From contig JANRCR010000014.1 in the NCBI GenBank assembly GCA_030726915.1, forward strand, positions 1 through 42,194: DNA of 42,194 nt. The letters are read 5' to 3'. A program made the translations under genes and the position numbers. Positions 19,708 to 29,660 of this stretch are shown in pieces; position 1 is the stretch's first letter, and each line of letters opens with the position of its first letter. The notes under the pieces are model-generated. The model had not been told where the DNA came from and did not search any database. It saw only the letters and a list, made by a program, of their open reading frames with translations. The stretch comes from Candidatus Nanopelagicales bacterium. Lineage in GTDB: Bacteria > Actinomycetota > Actinomycetes > S36-B12.

Positions 19708-20426
19708 CACAATCCCCGGGTTGGTGGCGCCCACCCTGGGGTGCCACCCTGAATGTCGAGCAGGAAGGGATTGTGCTCCTTCTCGCTGCCGATTGTGGTG
19801 AGCTCCCCGTGGCCCGGCATCACAACCGTGTCGTCATCCATCGGCAGAACCACCCGTCGCAGACTTTCCTGCATGGCCTGGGGATCGCCACCCGGCAGAT
19901 CCGTCCGACCGATCGACCCGGCAAACAGGAGGTCGCCACTGAGCATGATCGGAGGGCGGTTGCCGTCTCGTGGGGCGATGAACACCGCGGAGCCTTCGGT
20001 GTGGCCCGGAGTGTGCGCGATGGCCAGCGACACCCCAGCGATGTCCAACACCGCCCCTTCCTCGAAAGTGCGCACATCCTCCGGCTCAGTGAGTTCGAGC
20101 TCGCCCTTGGTCATGGCCAGCAACTGATCCCGGGCCAGCGCAAAACTTGAGCCCGCTGGATCCGCGAGCCGGTAGCGATCATCCGCGTGAATGTAGGCGG
20201 GGATATCACGACCTGCCGTCAATGGGGCCACTGACCACACATGATCGATGTGTCCATGCGTGAGCAGGACGGCCACGGGGCGCAATCGATGCTCCGCGAG
20301 CACCTCCGCCAGTGGGTCGAGGCTGTCCTGGCCGGGATCCACCACCAGGCAGTCTTGACCCTCGCCGGTTGCGACCACGTAACAATTGGTGCCCCATGAC
20401 CCCGCAGGGAAGCCGGTTACGAACAC
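19707..20426 (-). CDS. Metallo-beta-lactamase fold hydrolase (glyoxalase II-like)
   Basis: Cytoplasmic MBL-fold enzyme of 239 aa. The dinuclear metal motif is complete: H57-G-H59-I-D61-H62 in [12 protein letters not shown], His in [12 protein letters not shown], Asp in [20 protein letters not shown], and the last His in [12 protein letters not shown]. The layout is of the hydroxyacylglutathione hydrolase or persulfide dioxygenase-like group; actinobacteria lacking glutathione may use other thioesters. GTG start with GAGG upstream. Its place next to hisS and divergent from the cyclophilin gene matches Rv2581c-Rv2582 (from memory). Substrate unknown. Confidence 0.9.
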   Translation of the reverse strand: MFVTGFPAGSWGTNCYVVATGEGQDCLVVDPGQDSLDPLAEVLAEHRLRPVAVLLTHGHIDHVWSVAPLTAGRDIPAYIHADDRYRLADPAGSSFALARDQLLAMTKGELELTEPEDVRTFEEGAVLDIAGVSLAIAHTPGHTEGSAVFIAPRDGNRPPIMLSGDLLFAGSIGRTDLPGGDPQAMQESLRRVVLPMDDDTVVMPGHGELTTIGSEKEHNPFLLDIQGGTPGWAPPTRGL

Positions 20427-20429
20427 GAT

Positions 20430-20491
20430 GACCTCACGGGGTCAACCGACCTCATGCGCTCGTGTGACCTGCAAAGGGGCATACGTGACCT
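20430..20491. repeat. Four spaced GACCT repeats in the divergent promoter region
   Basis: GACCT occurs at 20430, 20448, 20466 and 20487, spacings of 18, 18 and 21 bases, mostly as TGACCTC. The first copy overlaps the Shine-Dalgarno of the hydrolase gene on the minus strand. The regular spacing, near two helical turns, could form a binding site for a multimeric regulator. No regulator is identified. Confidence 0.35.
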
Positions 20492-20561
20492 CCGACTGGG
20501 AAGGACCCTGGAAGTGCGGCCTGGGATCGCCCATGAGCCTACCGGGCATGGGGCGAGGGCC

Positions 20562-20567
20562 TAGACT
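20562..20567 (+). promoter_or_regulatory. Candidate -10 element of the cyclophilin gene
   Basis: TAGACT fits TANNNT and would give a leader of about 70 bases before the GTG at 20643. No recognisable -35. The rest of the 216-base spacer between the divergent genes shows no ORF or RNA that I recognise. Confidence 0.25.
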
Positions 20568-20642
20568 CACGCGTCGGTCCTTGCTCGAGCGCCACGGGGC
20601 CGACTGACTGCATAGGACCGGACATGGATCGGGAGGCCGACG

Positions 20643-21539
20643 GTGACGTCGAGCAAGCGTAAGCGCGAGGTGGCTAGGGCAAAGGCGGAGCGACAAGCCG
20701 CCCGACGGGCTGACCAGTCTCACCATCGCCGCACCCGCAACACCATTGTTGCCATTGCTGCCGTGGCTGTCGTCGTCGCCGGGGCCATCGCCTGGGTGGT
20801 CCTCAGCCGCCCGGCGACACCCTCGGACGCCGGAACAGCAACGGAGACGACCGGTGCCACGGACACGAGTCAGTCACCCAGCCCTGAACCGACGACACCA
20901 CCGGACGCTTCTCCCTCCCCCGCGCCCTCGGATTCGGCTGCGCCGACGTCTCAACCGGATATCACCTGCGCCACCCCACCCACCCCGCGACCCGACAACC
21001 TCTCCTGGCCCACGGCGCCCAAGGATGCGCTGAAGCCCGACACACCGTATTCGCTCACCCTCATCACCAACTGTGGCGATGTCGTCATAGAGACGGAGCC
21101 CGACCAGGCCCCCGAGACGGTCAATTCGATGCTCTTCCTTGCGCAGGAGGGCTACTTCGACCTCACCGCATGCCATCGCCTCACGACGGAGGGCATCTTT
21201 GTCCTCCAGTGCGGTGACCCCAAGGGGGATGGCACCGGAGGCCCCGGCTACTCCGTGCCGGACGAGAATCTTCCAGCCGAGGGTGCAAACAACTACCCCG
21301 CCGGCAGTGTGGCCATGGCGAATGCCGGGCCTGGCACAGCAGGTTCTCAATTCTTTATCGTCTACGAAGACACGACCCTGCCCTCCGGCTACACGCTCTG
21401 GGGCACGGTGGCTTCTGGCCTCGACGTCGTTCGCGGGATTGCCGCTGCCGGCGTTGAGGGGGGTGGTGGGGACGGTCCACCTGCCCAACCAGTGGTGATC
21501 GAGACGGCAAAGGTTGCGCCCGCACTCGCGCGGTCGTAG
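20643..21539 (+). CDS. Membrane-anchored cyclophilin-type peptidyl-prolyl isomerase
   Basis: Protein of 298 aa. A basic cytoplasmic N-terminus (KRKREVARAKAERQAARRA) is followed by a transmembrane helix at about 33-55, a Pro/Ser/Thr-rich tether to about 112, and a cyclophilin domain at about 130-290. Cyclophilin landmarks are CHRLTTEGIFVLQCGDPKGDG (the Arg of the HR pair is the catalytic residue), GSVAMANAGPGTAGSQFFI and TLWGTVASGLDVV. It should assist folding of exported proteins on the outer face of the membrane. GTG start with GGGAGG 6 bases upstream. Same position as Rv2582 (ppiB), between the hydrolase and rel. Confidence 0.92.
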   Translation: MTSSKRKREVARAKAERQAARRADQSHHRRTRNTIVAIAAVAVVVAGAIAWVVLSRPATPSDAGTATETTGATDTSQSPSPEPTTPPDASPSPAPSDSAAPTSQPDITCATPPTPRPDNLSWPTAPKDALKPDTPYSLTLITNCGDVVIETEPDQAPETVNSMLFLAQEGYFDLTACHRLTTEGIFVLQCGDPKGDGTGGPGYSVPDENLPAEGANNYPAGSVAMANAGPGTAGSQFFIVYEDTTLPSGYTLWGTVASGLDVVRGIAAAGVEGGGGDGPPAQPVVIETAKVAPALARS

Positions 21540-21564
21540 GGCATAACGGCGGTAGGAGCAGACC

Positions 21565-23073
21565 ATGAGCGAGCAGGCACACCATGACCCCGCGGCACCA
21601 GCCACGTCACCGATGGAGGCCACTCCCGAGGACAGGCCTGTCGTACCCCCGGAGATCACCATGGAGACGCCGGAGACTCGGACCCCCCTGGGTCAGATAT
21701 CGCCGAGCCCTGTCCCCGCCGCGCTCACTGCCGCCCCGACAGTCCCCGCGATCAGCGCCTCCGGTGTGCCCACCCCGGCCAAACTGCCCACCCCGGCGAA
21801 ACTACGTCGTCCAACGGCCTCGTCGCCTACGGTGCGCCGCACCGACCCGGCTCGCTTCGGCTTCATTGACGAAGCTGGCACGGTGTGGCTGCACAGTCCC
21901 GACGGCGACATCAGCGTGGGGCAATGGGCAGCCGGCACTCCTGATGAGGGGCTCGCCTTCTTCGGTCGCAAGTATGACGACCTCCTCGTTGAGGTTGAGT
22001 TGGCAGCTCGTCGTCTGCGCGAAGGACGCGGCCTCGATACGGCACCCGGTGCGGTGGCTCACGCCCGCGAGGCCCTGACCAGCCCGACATTTCTCGGCGA
22101 TGTGATCGAGCTCAACCGTGTGTGCGACGACGTCGATGCACTTCTCACCGCTGCTCGAACAGAGAGAGAGGCTGCTCGCGGACGCCAGCGAGAGGCAGCG
22201 CTGGCGGCACGAGAGGCCATCGTGGCCGAGGCCGAGGGACTCAGCACGTCCCAACAGTGGAAGGTCACGGGTGAGCGATTTACCACCCTTCTGGAAGAGT
22301 GGAAGTCCGCACCGAGGGTTGATCGCACGCGTGAGCAGGCGCTGTGGAAGCGGTTTAGCGCGGCTCGCACCGTTTTTGATCGCCATCGTCGCCAACATTT
22401 TGCATCCCGCGACGCTGAACGCAAGGATGCCATTGCCGCGAAGGAATCCCTGATTCGCGAGGCGGAGATGCTGGCGACGACAACAGACTGGGCGGGGACA
22501 ACCCGCGCCTACCGCACCCTGATGGATCGGTGGAAGTCCGCTGGGCATGCTGGCCGTCAGGACGAGGATCGACTGTGGGCTCGCTTCCGCGCGGCACAGG
22601 ATGCCTTCTTTGCCGCCCGGGACGCTGTCAATGCCGAACGAGACGTTGAATACAAAGCCAACCTCGATCGCAAGCGAGCACTCGCTGCTGAGGCGGAGGC
22701 ACTGCTGCCCGTCACCGATGTGGGCGCGGCCAAGAAGGCCCTGCGGGGCATCCAGGAACGCTGGGAGGCCATCGGGCACGTCCCTCGCCAAGACAAGGAG
22801 CGCATCGAACGTCGCCTCCGGGTCGTGGAGGACACGATCCGCCAGGCGGACGATCGACGCTCGCAATCAGTCGACCCATCCCGCAGGGCCCGCGCCGAGG
22901 ACACCGCCGAGCGATTCCGATCGGCCTTGATCCGGGCTGAAAAGGACCTGGATCATGCCCGCGCAACCGCAGACCAGCGACGCATCGATGCCGCTCAAGC
23001 CGCTGTGGACTCGACCCGATCACTCCTGGCCGCGGTTGAGGGCACCGTGACAGAGTTCTCGGGTCCTGCCTAG
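21565..23073 (+). CDS. DUF349 repeat protein
   Basis: Protein of 502 aa with unknown biochemical role. Residues 1-95 are Pro/Thr/Ala-rich and disordered and include a tandem VPTPAKLPTPAKL. A short beta segment follows (FGFIDEAGTVWLHSPDGD), then a long helical array with about three or four DUF349 repeats recognisable by W-K-x-A/T at their ends: LLEEWKSAPRVDR, LMDRWKSAGHAGRQDEDRLWARF and IQERWEAIGHVPRQDKERIERRL. Coiled-coil propensity is high throughout. DUF349 proteins are common next to rel in actinobacteria and occur elsewhere as stress-linked proteins. ATG with AGGAG 7 bases upstream, 25 bases after the cyclophilin gene, so cotranscribed with it. Confidence 0.85.
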   Translation: MSEQAHHDPAAPATSPMEATPEDRPVVPPEITMETPETRTPLGQISPSPVPAALTAAPTVPAISASGVPTPAKLPTPAKLRRPTASSPTVRRTDPARFGFIDEAGTVWLHSPDGDISVGQWAAGTPDEGLAFFGRKYDDLLVEVELAARRLREGRGLDTAPGAVAHAREALTSPTFLGDVIELNRVCDDVDALLTAARTEREAARGRQREAALAAREAIVAEAEGLSTSQQWKVTGERFTTLLEEWKSAPRVDRTREQALWKRFSAARTVFDRHRRQHFASRDAERKDAIAAKESLIREAEMLATTTDWAGTTRAYRTLMDRWKSAGHAGRQDEDRLWARFRAAQDAFFAARDAVNAERDVEYKANLDRKRALAAEAEALLPVTDVGAAKKALRGIQERWEAIGHVPRQDKERIERRLRVVEDTIRQADDRRSQSVDPSRRARAEDTAERFRSALIRAEKDLDHARATADQRRIDAAQAAVDSTRSLLAAVEGTVTEFSGPA

Positions 23074-23076
23074 GTG

Positions 23077-23095
23077 TCCCACCTCACCCGTGGGA
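23077..23095. terminator. Candidate bidirectional terminator between convergent genes
   Basis: TCCCAC at 23077-23082 pairs with GTGGGA at 23090-23095 around a 7-base loop, in the 50-base gap between the stops of the DUF349 gene (+) and rel (-). No T-run. Position is the main support. Confidence 0.4.
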
Positions 23096-23123
23096 GGTTC
23101 CTCTGGGGTCGGGCCGCGCGCCA

Positions 23124-25382
23124 TCAGACGCGATAGGCATCAAAAACCCCGTCCACCTGCCGCACGGCCTTGAGCGCCGATCCCAGATGCTTGGGGTCTG
23201 CCATCTCGAACGTGAAGCGCGACAGCGCTATGCGCTCACGCGTGGTCGTCACAGAAGCGCTGAGGATATTGACGTGCTGATCAGATAGCGCGCGCGTGAC
23301 GTCTGACAGCAGCCGAGCACGATCCAACGCCTCGACCTGAATATTGACAAGGAAGACACTGGTCGCCGATGGCGCCCACTCCACGTCGACAAACCGTGAG
23401 CCAGCTGTCTGCTGGGCTTCAAGACCCGGCACGTTCACGCAGGCACGTCGGTGCACAGAAACTCCGGCACCACGGGTGACAAAGCCGATGATCTCATCCC
23501 CCGGCACCGGGGTGCAGCATCGCGCAAGCTTGACCCACACGTCTGAGGCGCCCTTCACAATCACGCCCGGGTCCCCTCCGGTGATGGCCCTCGAGGTGGA
23601 CGTGGGGGTAAATGCCTCAGCCACATCGTCTGCGGCACCGTCGACACCGCCGGCCGCAGCCACCAGCCGGCGAACAATGCTTGACGGGGATATACGCCCG
23701 TCCCCCACCGCGGCGTACAGGGCCGAGACGTCCTGCTGCTGAAGCTCGGCAGCGATGGCCGACATCGCCTGATTGGACATGAGGCGCTGGAGGGGCAGAC
23801 CCTCCTTGCGCATGGCCCGGACGATCCCCTCCTTGCCCTGTTCGATCGCCTCCTCGCGGCGTTCCTTGCTGAACCACGCCTTGATCTTGGATCGCGCCCG
23901 AGGCGATCTCACAAAGGTCAACCAGTCGCGGCTGGGTCCCGCGCCATCAGCCTTCGATGTGAACACCTCAATGACGTCGCCATTGGACAACTCCGACTCC
24001 AGCGGGACGAGTTTGCCGTTGACCCGCGCACCCACGCACCGATGACCCACCTCGGTATGCACGCTGTAGGCAAAATCGACGGAGGTACTCCCCTGCGGTA
24101 GGGCGACAACGTCCCCCTTGGGGGTGAAGACGAAGACCTCGGACGACGAGAGGTCATACCGCAGGGAGTCCAGGAACTCGTCAGGGTCCTCGGTCTCTCG
24201 CTGCCATTCGAGCAATTGACGCAACCAGCCGTAGTCATCAGGACCCTGCTTGCCACCCACATCGCGTTGCTTGTACCGCCAGTGAGCAGCGACTCCGAAC
24301 TCTGCGGCGCGATGCATGTCCCAGGTGCGAATTTGCAACTCCACGGGCTTGCCATCAGGACCGATGACGGTCGTATGGAGTGACTGGTACATGTTGAACT
24401 TCGGCATGGCGATGAAATCCTTGAAACGCCCCGGGACCGGGCTCCACCGTGCGTGAACGATCCCCAGGACGGCGTAGCAATCACGGATGGACTCGACCAG
24501 GATGCGCACCCCGACGAGGTCGTAGATGTCCGTGAAGTCCCGACCGCGCACAACCATCTTTTGATAAACGGAATACAGGTGCTTGGGCCTCCCGGTGACG
24601 GAGACCTTGAGCCGAGCCGAGCGAATGTCCGTCTCAAGATCAGAGATGACCCGGGTGAGGTACTGATCGCGCGAGGGCGCCCGTTGGGATACCAGTCGCT
24701 CGATCTCCTCGAACACTTTGGGATAGAGGGTGGCGAAGGCCAAGTCCTCCAACTCCCATTTCATCGTGTTCATGCCGAGCCGATGGGCCAGAGGAGCATA
24801 AATTTCTAGCGTCTCGCGCGCCTTCTTCTCCTGCTTCTCGGCAGGCATAAAACTCAAGGTGCGCATGTTGTGCAGGCGATCGGCGAGTTTGATGACCAGC
24901 ACGCGAATGTCGCGCGCCATAGCCACCACCATCTTGCGCACGGTCTCAGCCGCCGAGGCTTCGCCGTAGGTGACCTTGTCCAACTTGGTCACGCCATCGA
25001 CAAGGTCTGCCACCTCGTCGCCAAAGTCCTCCCTCAACTCGTCCAGGGAGTAGCCGGTGTCCTCGACGGTGTCGTGCAGCAAGGCAGCACAGAGGGTTGG
25101 CACCGTCATGCCCAACTCAGCAAGAATGGTGGCCACCGCCAGCGGGTGGGTGATGTAGGGGTCACCGGAGCGACGCTTTTGATCCCGGTGGAGATACGCA
25201 GCCGTCTCGTAGGCGCGTTGCAAGGTGCGCACATCAGATTTGGGATGGTACTGACGCAGCGTGCGCAGGAGCGGCTCCACCTCAGGTGGGCCTGACCGCG
25301 ATCCCGTGAACCGCGCAAGACGCGAGCGCAGACCAGTTGCCCCTGTGTCAGAGGGGACCTCGCGCACCGCCTCTTGTGTCAC
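23124..25382 (-). CDS. relA: Bifunctional (p)ppGpp synthetase/hydrolase Rel
   Basis: Long RSH protein of 752 aa that makes and degrades (p)ppGpp in the stringent response. Domains in order: HD hydrolase ([21 protein letters not shown] at about 103-120), synthetase ([40 protein letters not shown]), TGS ([19 protein letters not shown]), zinc-finger/helical region with the C-C pair [13 protein letters not shown], and ACT ([19 protein letters not shown]). The RFKD motif is the RxKD form of bifunctional enzymes rather than ExDD of RelA, and the HD motif is intact. The GTG at 25382 is preferred to 25388 because GGAGG would touch the latter. It follows secF; no apt gene lies between them. Confidence 0.96.
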   Translation of the reverse strand: MTQEAVREVPSDTGATGLRSRLARFTGSRSGPPEVEPLLRTLRQYHPKSDVRTLQRAYETAAYLHRDQKRRSGDPYITHPLAVATILAELGMTVPTLCAALLHDTVEDTGYSLDELREDFGDEVADLVDGVTKLDKVTYGEASAAETVRKMVVAMARDIRVLVIKLADRLHNMRTLSFMPAEKQEKKARETLEIYAPLAHRLGMNTMKWELEDLAFATLYPKVFEEIERLVSQRAPSRDQYLTRVISDLETDIRSARLKVSVTGRPKHLYSVYQKMVVRGRDFTDIYDLVGVRILVESIRDCYAVLGIVHARWSPVPGRFKDFIAMPKFNMYQSLHTTVIGPDGKPVELQIRTWDMHRAAEFGVAAHWRYKQRDVGGKQGPDDYGWLRQLLEWQRETEDPDEFLDSLRYDLSSSEVFVFTPKGDVVALPQGSTSVDFAYSVHTEVGHRCVGARVNGKLVPLESELSNGDVIEVFTSKADGAGPSRDWLTFVRSPRARSKIKAWFSKERREEAIEQGKEGIVRAMRKEGLPLQRLMSNQAMSAIAAELQQQDVSALYAAVGDGRISPSSIVRRLVAAAGGVDGAADDVAEAFTPTSTSRAITGGDPGVIVKGASDVWVKLARCCTPVPGDEIIGFVTRGAGVSVHRRACVNVPGLEAQQTAGSRFVDVEWAPSATSVFLVNIQVEALDRARLLSDVTRALSDQHVNILSASVTTTRERIALSRFTFEMADPKHLGSALKAVRQVDGVFDAYRV

Positions 25383-25406
25383 TCGCACCTCCCACCGTGT
25401 GGTTCT

Positions 25407-25412
25407 AGTGTA
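25407..25412 (-). promoter_or_regulatory. Candidate -10 element of rel
   Basis: The minus strand reads TACACT, matching TANNNT, and would start transcription near 25400, leaving a leader of about 18 bases that holds the Shine-Dalgarno GGGAGG. The -35 region is not convincing. Confidence 0.4.
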
Positions 25413-25476
25413 CGAGCAGAAGCGCGATGTGCAGCCCTGCGCCCATGTCGAGGCACGTTGAGCGTGGGGAGTGCGC

Positions 25477-26562
25477 CTACTTCCGGCCTCGTTTGGACCG
25501 CGGTTGGCGCTTGGGTTGATTGCGCACCGCTGGATCTAGATCCACCCCGCCGACTGCAGCAGCGGCAGCTTCCTGGGAATCGGCTGCGCGTCGGCCCGAC
25601 CCAGCACGCCGTGCGGCGACCCGAGCATCGAGAGCCTTGATCTCCGACTGACGCGACTTGAGCATGACCGCGAACGGAGTGGCGATGAAGATCGAGGAGT
25701 ACACCCCGACGGCCATGCCCACCGCGAGAGCAACCGCTAGGTCGAGGAGCGTGCCCGCTCCGAGAAGACCCGCTCCCACCACGATGATGGCGACGACCGG
25801 CAAAAGTGACGTGATGGACGTATTGATCGATCTCACGAGCACCTGATTGATCGCCCGGTTTGCGGCCTCACCGTATGTCGTGACGGACTGAGCCGTGATG
25901 CCCTTTGTCTCCTCCTTGACCTTGTCAAAAACGACAACGGTGTCGTAGAGGGAATATCCCAGAATCGTCAGGAAGCCAATGAGGGTCGCCGGTGTGACCT
26001 GCAGGCCCGTGACCGCGTAGATCCCCACGGTGAGGATGACGTCGTGGGCAAGCGCGACCAACGCCGCCACAGCGAATCGCCACTCGAAGTAGATCGCGAG
26101 GAAGAGCGACACCAACAGCAGGAAGACCGCAAGAGCCTGAATTCCCTTGGATGTGATCTCGGCCCCCCACGTGGGGCCGACCAACTGGACCGTAATGTCG
26201 CTCGCGGGCACCCCGCAGCCCTGGGCCAAGAGTTCGGTGATCTGCAGGCTCTGCGCTGGATCGACGGGCGGGGTTTGCACGCGAATGATCCCGGCCCCCG
26301 TCTCGGTGACGATCGGATCAGTGCCGGTCGCCTGGGCCGCGATCTCACGCGCATCCGGGATAGAGCAGGTGGCATTGGGCACGGCGAACAGCGCACCCCC
26401 TTGGAACTCAATACCGAGATTGAGCCCTCGGAAGCCCAGCGCCGCGAGCGAAATGAGCACGAGCACGCCGGATACGAGGAACCACGTGCGAGTGCGGCCG
26501 ATGAAGTTGATGCCGGTTTCGCCGCGGTAGAGACGGTCTCCGAGCGAGGATCGACGCGCCAT
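25477..26562 (-). CDS. secF: Protein translocase subunit SecF
   Basis: RND-family membrane subunit of the Sec translocon, 361 aa, using the proton gradient with SecD to help pull exported proteins. The first helix follows [14 protein letters not shown], and the P1-like extracytoplasmic domain begins [13 protein letters not shown]. Helices 2-6 carry SecF signatures: [18 protein letters not shown] (Asp in TM4), [21 protein letters not shown] and [20 protein letters not shown]. The C-terminus is a Lys/Arg-rich tail with Ala-rich linker. The ATG overlaps the secD stop by one base (TGATG), so the pair is translationally coupled. Confidence 0.95.
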   Translation of the reverse strand: MARRSSLGDRLYRGETGINFIGRTRTWFLVSGVLVLISLAALGFRGLNLGIEFQGGALFAVPNATCSIPDAREIAAQATGTDPIVTETGAGIIRVQTPPVDPAQSLQITELLAQGCGVPASDITVQLVGPTWGAEITSKGIQALAVFLLLVSLFLAIYFEWRFAVAALVALAHDVILTVGIYAVTGLQVTPATLIGFLTILGYSLYDTVVVFDKVKEETKGITAQSVTTYGEAANRAINQVLVRSINTSITSLLPVVAIIVVGAGLLGAGTLLDLAVALAVGMAVGVYSSIFIATPFAVMLKSRQSEIKALDARVAARRAGSGRRAADSQEAAAAAVGGVDLDPAVRNQPKRQPRSKRGRK

Positions 26563-28172
26563 CAGGACTCCACTCCCACGGTAGGACGCTCGTCTTCCGG
26601 GACATCATCGCGACGACCAGCCCTGAGCCCTCCGAGCCACGTGCCCTTTTGCATCCATGCGGACTTGCACAGGAGGACTGTGGCGGGATAGGTGAAGAGG
26701 AATGCCACCAGAAGGTCAACGACCGTGATGAGACCGAGTGTGAAAGCAAAGCCGCGGACGTTGCCCACGGACACCACGTAGAGCACGACCGCTGCCAGCA
26801 GGGTCACGAAGTCCGCGGCCAGGATGGTGCGACGAGATGAAGCCCAGGCCACCTCCGCGGACTGGCGCATCGTTTTGCCGTCGCGCAAGGCATCACGGAT
26901 GCGTTCAAAATAGATAATGAAGGAGTCGGCTGTGAGACCGATGGACACGATCGCTCCGGCCACTCCGGCCAGTGTCAAGGTGAAGCCCACCGACTTGCCG
27001 AGCGCGATGAAGGCAAAATACGTCAAGGCACCAGCCAGGATCAGGCTGAGCACAGCCACAACACCGAGGAGCCGGTAGTACACCATCAGAAACACGACGA
27101 TGAGGGCAAAGCCAATGGCCCCCGCGATGAGTCCGGCCCGCAACTGGTCGCTACCGATGGTCGCGGAGACGCTGGTGACCTCCACGACCTCGAGGTTGAC
27201 CGGCAGCGCACCGTAATTCAGGACGTTGGCGAGGTCTTGGGCCTCAGTCGAGGTGAAGTCACCCTCGATCTGCGCCTGACCCCCGATGATCGGCTCGTTG
27301 AACCGCGGTGCAGATACGACAACGCCGTCGAGAACGATGGCAAAGGCGTTGCATGGGCTCGCGCCCCCGGGGGTGCACTCTGGGAGGGCCGAAAGTTCCT
27401 GGGAGGCTGAGGCCAGCGCGCGAGCACCCTCGCTGTCAAAGGTCAGGCTCACAACCCAGCCACCAACCCCCTGCTGGGGCAACTGCGCAGCAGCATCGGT
27501 GACGTTGGTCCCCTGGATAAACGCCGGCTCAAGGGTGTACTTGGCAGCACCGTCCTGATCGCACGTCCCAAGCCACAATGTCGGGTCGTCCGGGCTTCCC
27601 CCGGACTGGTTGATCGGGTTGAGGCAATCAAGTGCCGCGACCTCTGCCGTGAATTCCGGGGAATTGTCCGCGGCCTGGACAATCTGTGCTGAGGTCGCCG
27701 TGTCATCCACCGCGGGATCCGGCGCGGGAACGGTGGTGTCATCAACGCTGGCCGGGGCTGGTCCCGAGATCGTCCACACGGGGCGGAAGTCCAGCAGGGC
27801 GGTCCGCCCGACCAGTTCCACCAGTCGCTCCTGACTCACATCCGGCACTGACACCACGATGGCAGCACTGTCGCCGGACCCCTGGACGGTGACCTCCGCC
27901 TCAGCAACACCCACACCATCCACGCGCTGACGGATGATCTGAACCGTTTGAGCCACCTGGTCATCCGTGATGGATGCACCCTCTTGGACAGCCTGGGGCT
28001 GAAGGATGACCTGCGTGCCTCCGCGCAGGTCCAGACCTAAGCGCACGGTGTTGTCCTGGCCGGGCCAGAAGGCCCACACGGCCATCACCGCTGTGATGAG
28101 GGTGATGATGACAAGAAGACGCCCGGGATGAGAAGTCGACCCGGTACGACTGCTGCGGGTGGCGGAAGGCAC
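26562..28172 (-). CDS. secD: Protein translocase subunit SecD
   Basis: RND-family partner of SecF, 536 aa. TM1 is at about 18-36, followed by LGLDLRGGTQVIL, the SecD signature, and a large extracytoplasmic P1 domain that includes QIIRQRVDGVGVAEAEVTVQG. This domain carries an actinobacterial insert rich in Pro, Asp and Thr (about 140-200) with two Cys. TM2-6 contain LRAGLIAGAIGFALIVVFLM and the motif around LTADSFIIYFERIRD. The GTG start has AAGGAA 6 bases upstream. It lies 23 bases after yajC in the conserved yajC-secD-secF unit. Confidence 0.95.
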   Translation of the reverse strand: MPSATRSSRTGSTSHPGRLLVIITLITAVMAVWAFWPGQDNTVRLGLDLRGGTQVILQPQAVQEGASITDDQVAQTVQIIRQRVDGVGVAEAEVTVQGSGDSAAIVVSVPDVSQERLVELVGRTALLDFRPVWTISGPAPASVDDTTVPAPDPAVDDTATSAQIVQAADNSPEFTAEVAALDCLNPINQSGGSPDDPTLWLGTCDQDGAAKYTLEPAFIQGTNVTDAAAQLPQQGVGGWVVSLTFDSEGARALASASQELSALPECTPGGASPCNAFAIVLDGVVVSAPRFNEPIIGGQAQIEGDFTSTEAQDLANVLNYGALPVNLEVVEVTSVSATIGSDQLRAGLIAGAIGFALIVVFLMVYYRLLGVVAVLSLILAGALTYFAFIALGKSVGFTLTLAGVAGAIVSIGLTADSFIIYFERIRDALRDGKTMRQSAEVAWASSRRTILAADFVTLLAAVVLYVVSVGNVRGFAFTLGLITVVDLLVAFLFTYPATVLLCKSAWMQKGTWLGGLRAGRRDDVPEDERPTVGVES

Positions 28173-28195
28173 GTGAGTTCCTTAGGTGGGTGTTA

Positions 28196-28504
28196 CTAGG
28201 CGTTATCGTCGGTGGACGCAGCGTCTTCGGTCGAGGTCACCGGCTCGGGCTCGATGACCTTAGCGATCGCCGCTTTCACAACCCGAATGACCACGCCGGG
28301 GGCGATCTCGACCTCGGCGTCGTCCTCCTCCATCGCTATCAGGGTGCCGTAGATCCCCGACGTCGTCATGACGCGGGATCCCGGAGCCAGTGCCGACATC
28401 ATTTGCGCCTGCTTGCGCTGCCGCATACGGGCCGGCCTCATGATGAGCAGATAAAAGACCACCCCGATCAGCAGGATCGGCAGCAGGGTGCCCAGATTTT
28501 CCAC
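28196..28504 (-). CDS. yajC: Preprotein translocase accessory subunit YajC
   Basis: Small single-pass membrane protein of 102 aa associated with SecDF. The membrane helix is at about 5-22 (GTLLPILLIGVVFYLLIMRP), with the typical IMRPARMRQRKQ directly after, and a cytoplasmic beta domain with LAPGSRVMTTSGIYGTL. The acidic, Ser/Thr-rich C-terminal tail is variable. The GTG at 28504 has AAGGAG 6 bases upstream, which decides it; a longer frame to 29020 runs inside ruvB and was rejected. Confidence 0.94.
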   Translation of the reverse strand: MENLGTLLPILLIGVVFYLLIMRPARMRQRKQAQMMSALAPGSRVMTTSGIYGTLIAMEEDDAEVEIAPGVVIRVVKAAIAKVIEPEPVTSTEDAASTDDNA

Positions 28505-28568
28505 GACGCGCTCCTTGACGATGGGCGGATGTGGCGCACCGAGGCCGGGCGCACTCCGATGGAGAAGA

Positions 28569-29660
28569 CTATCCCGCTCCCCGTTCGGGCTCGTCGTCGA
28601 GTCCCAGCAACCCCTGATCCGCCCAGTCGGGCGCTCGTGAGCCCAGACCCAGGTGCTCATACGCAGCAGGGGTCGCCACTCGGCCACGCGGTGTCCGCAG
28701 GAGCAGGCCGCTGCGCACCAGGAAAGGCTCCGCCACGGTCTCGACCGTCTCGGCCTCCTCCCCGACGGCAACGGCCAGAGTCGACAAGCCCACGGGCCCT
28801 CCGGCGAATCGATGCACGATGGCGTTGAGGACGGCGCGATCGAGTCGATCCAGACCAAAGGCATCAACCTCATACAGGTCGAGCGCCGATCGGGCCGACC
28901 CGTGATCGATACGACCGCTGCCGTGCACCTGCGACCAATCTCGCACACGGCGTAGGAGGCGGTTGGCGATGCGGGGTGTCCCTCGGGAGCGCCGGGCGAT
29001 CTCCTGCACTCCCCGGTCATCGATCGTCACCGCAAGCAAACCGGCTGACCGCTCGATAATGACGCGCAGATCCGACTCGTCGTAAAAGTCCAGATGCGCG
29101 GTGAAGCCGAACCGATCACGAAGGGGGCCGGGCAGAAGCCCTGCGCGCGTGGTTGCACCGACGAGTGTGAAGGGGGCGATATCCAAAGGCAGTGCCGTGG
29201 CTCCGGGACCCTTGCCCACAATCACGTCTACGCGGAAATCCTCCATGGCGACGTAGAGCATCTCCTCCGCCGTGCGCGCGACCCTATGAATCTCGTCGAT
29301 GAAAAGGACCTCACCGGGCTGAAGACTGGATAGGACGGCAGCGAGGTCGCCGGCATGCTGCAGAGCGGGACCACTCGTGATGCGCAGAGGGGCCTCCATC
29401 TCCTCGGCCATGATGATGGCGAGGGTGGTCTTGCCCAATCCTGGGGGCCCCGACAACAGGACATGATCGGCGGGTCGGCCCCGCAGTCGAGCGGCAGTGA
29501 GCATGACATCCATCTGGGCCCGCACCCGAGGCTGGCCGATGAAATCGTCCAAGCGTCGGGGTCGAAGCGCGCCCTCTATCGCGCGGTCATCCGTGTCCGC
29601 GTGGGCGTCGACGAGGCGTTCAGCGTCCTCACCTCGGGAATCGTCGTCATCCTCGACCAT
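28569..29660 (-). CDS. ruvB: Holliday junction branch migration helicase RuvB
   Basis: AAA+ hexameric motor of 363 aa that drives branch migration with RuvA. An acidic N-terminal extension of about 25 residues ([14 protein letters not shown]) precedes the core [11 protein letters not shown]. Walker [12 protein letters not shown], Walker [17 protein letters not shown], the beta-hairpin that contacts RuvA ([19 protein letters not shown]), sensor 1 VGATTRAG and arginine-finger [14 protein letters not shown] are intact. The C-terminal winged helix contains [14 protein letters not shown]. The ATG overlaps the ruvA TAA (TAATG). Transcribed as ruvC-ruvA-ruvB. Confidence 0.97.
   Translation of the reverse strand: MVEDDDDSRGEDAERLVDAHADTDDRAIEGALRPRRLDDFIGQPRVRAQMDVMLTAARLRGRPADHVLLSGPPGLGKTTLAIIMAEEMEAPLRITSGPALQHAGDLAAVLSSLQPGEVLFIDEIHRVARTAEEMLYVAMEDFRVDVIVGKGPGATALPLDIAPFTLVGATTRAGLLPGPLRDRFGFTAHLDFYDESDLRVIIERSAGLLAVTIDDRGVQEIARRSRGTPRIANRLLRRVRDWSQVHGSGRIDHGSARSALDLYEVDAFGLDRLDRAVLNAIVHRFAGGPVGLSTLAVAVGEEAETVETVAEPFLVRSGLLLRTPRGRVATPAAYEHLGLGSRAPDWADQGLLGLDDEPERGAG

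Noticed and set aside
20427-20642. A riboswitch or T-box leader before the hydrolase-hisS-aspS genes
   Set aside because: No specifier-hairpin, T-box sequence or terminator/antiterminator pair could be seen, and the hydrolase gene begins only a short way from the candidate signals.
28505-29020. Long version of yajC with 172 extra N-terminal residues
   Set aside because: The extra part lies inside ruvB in another frame; the GTG at 28504 with AAGGAG gives the normal YajC length.
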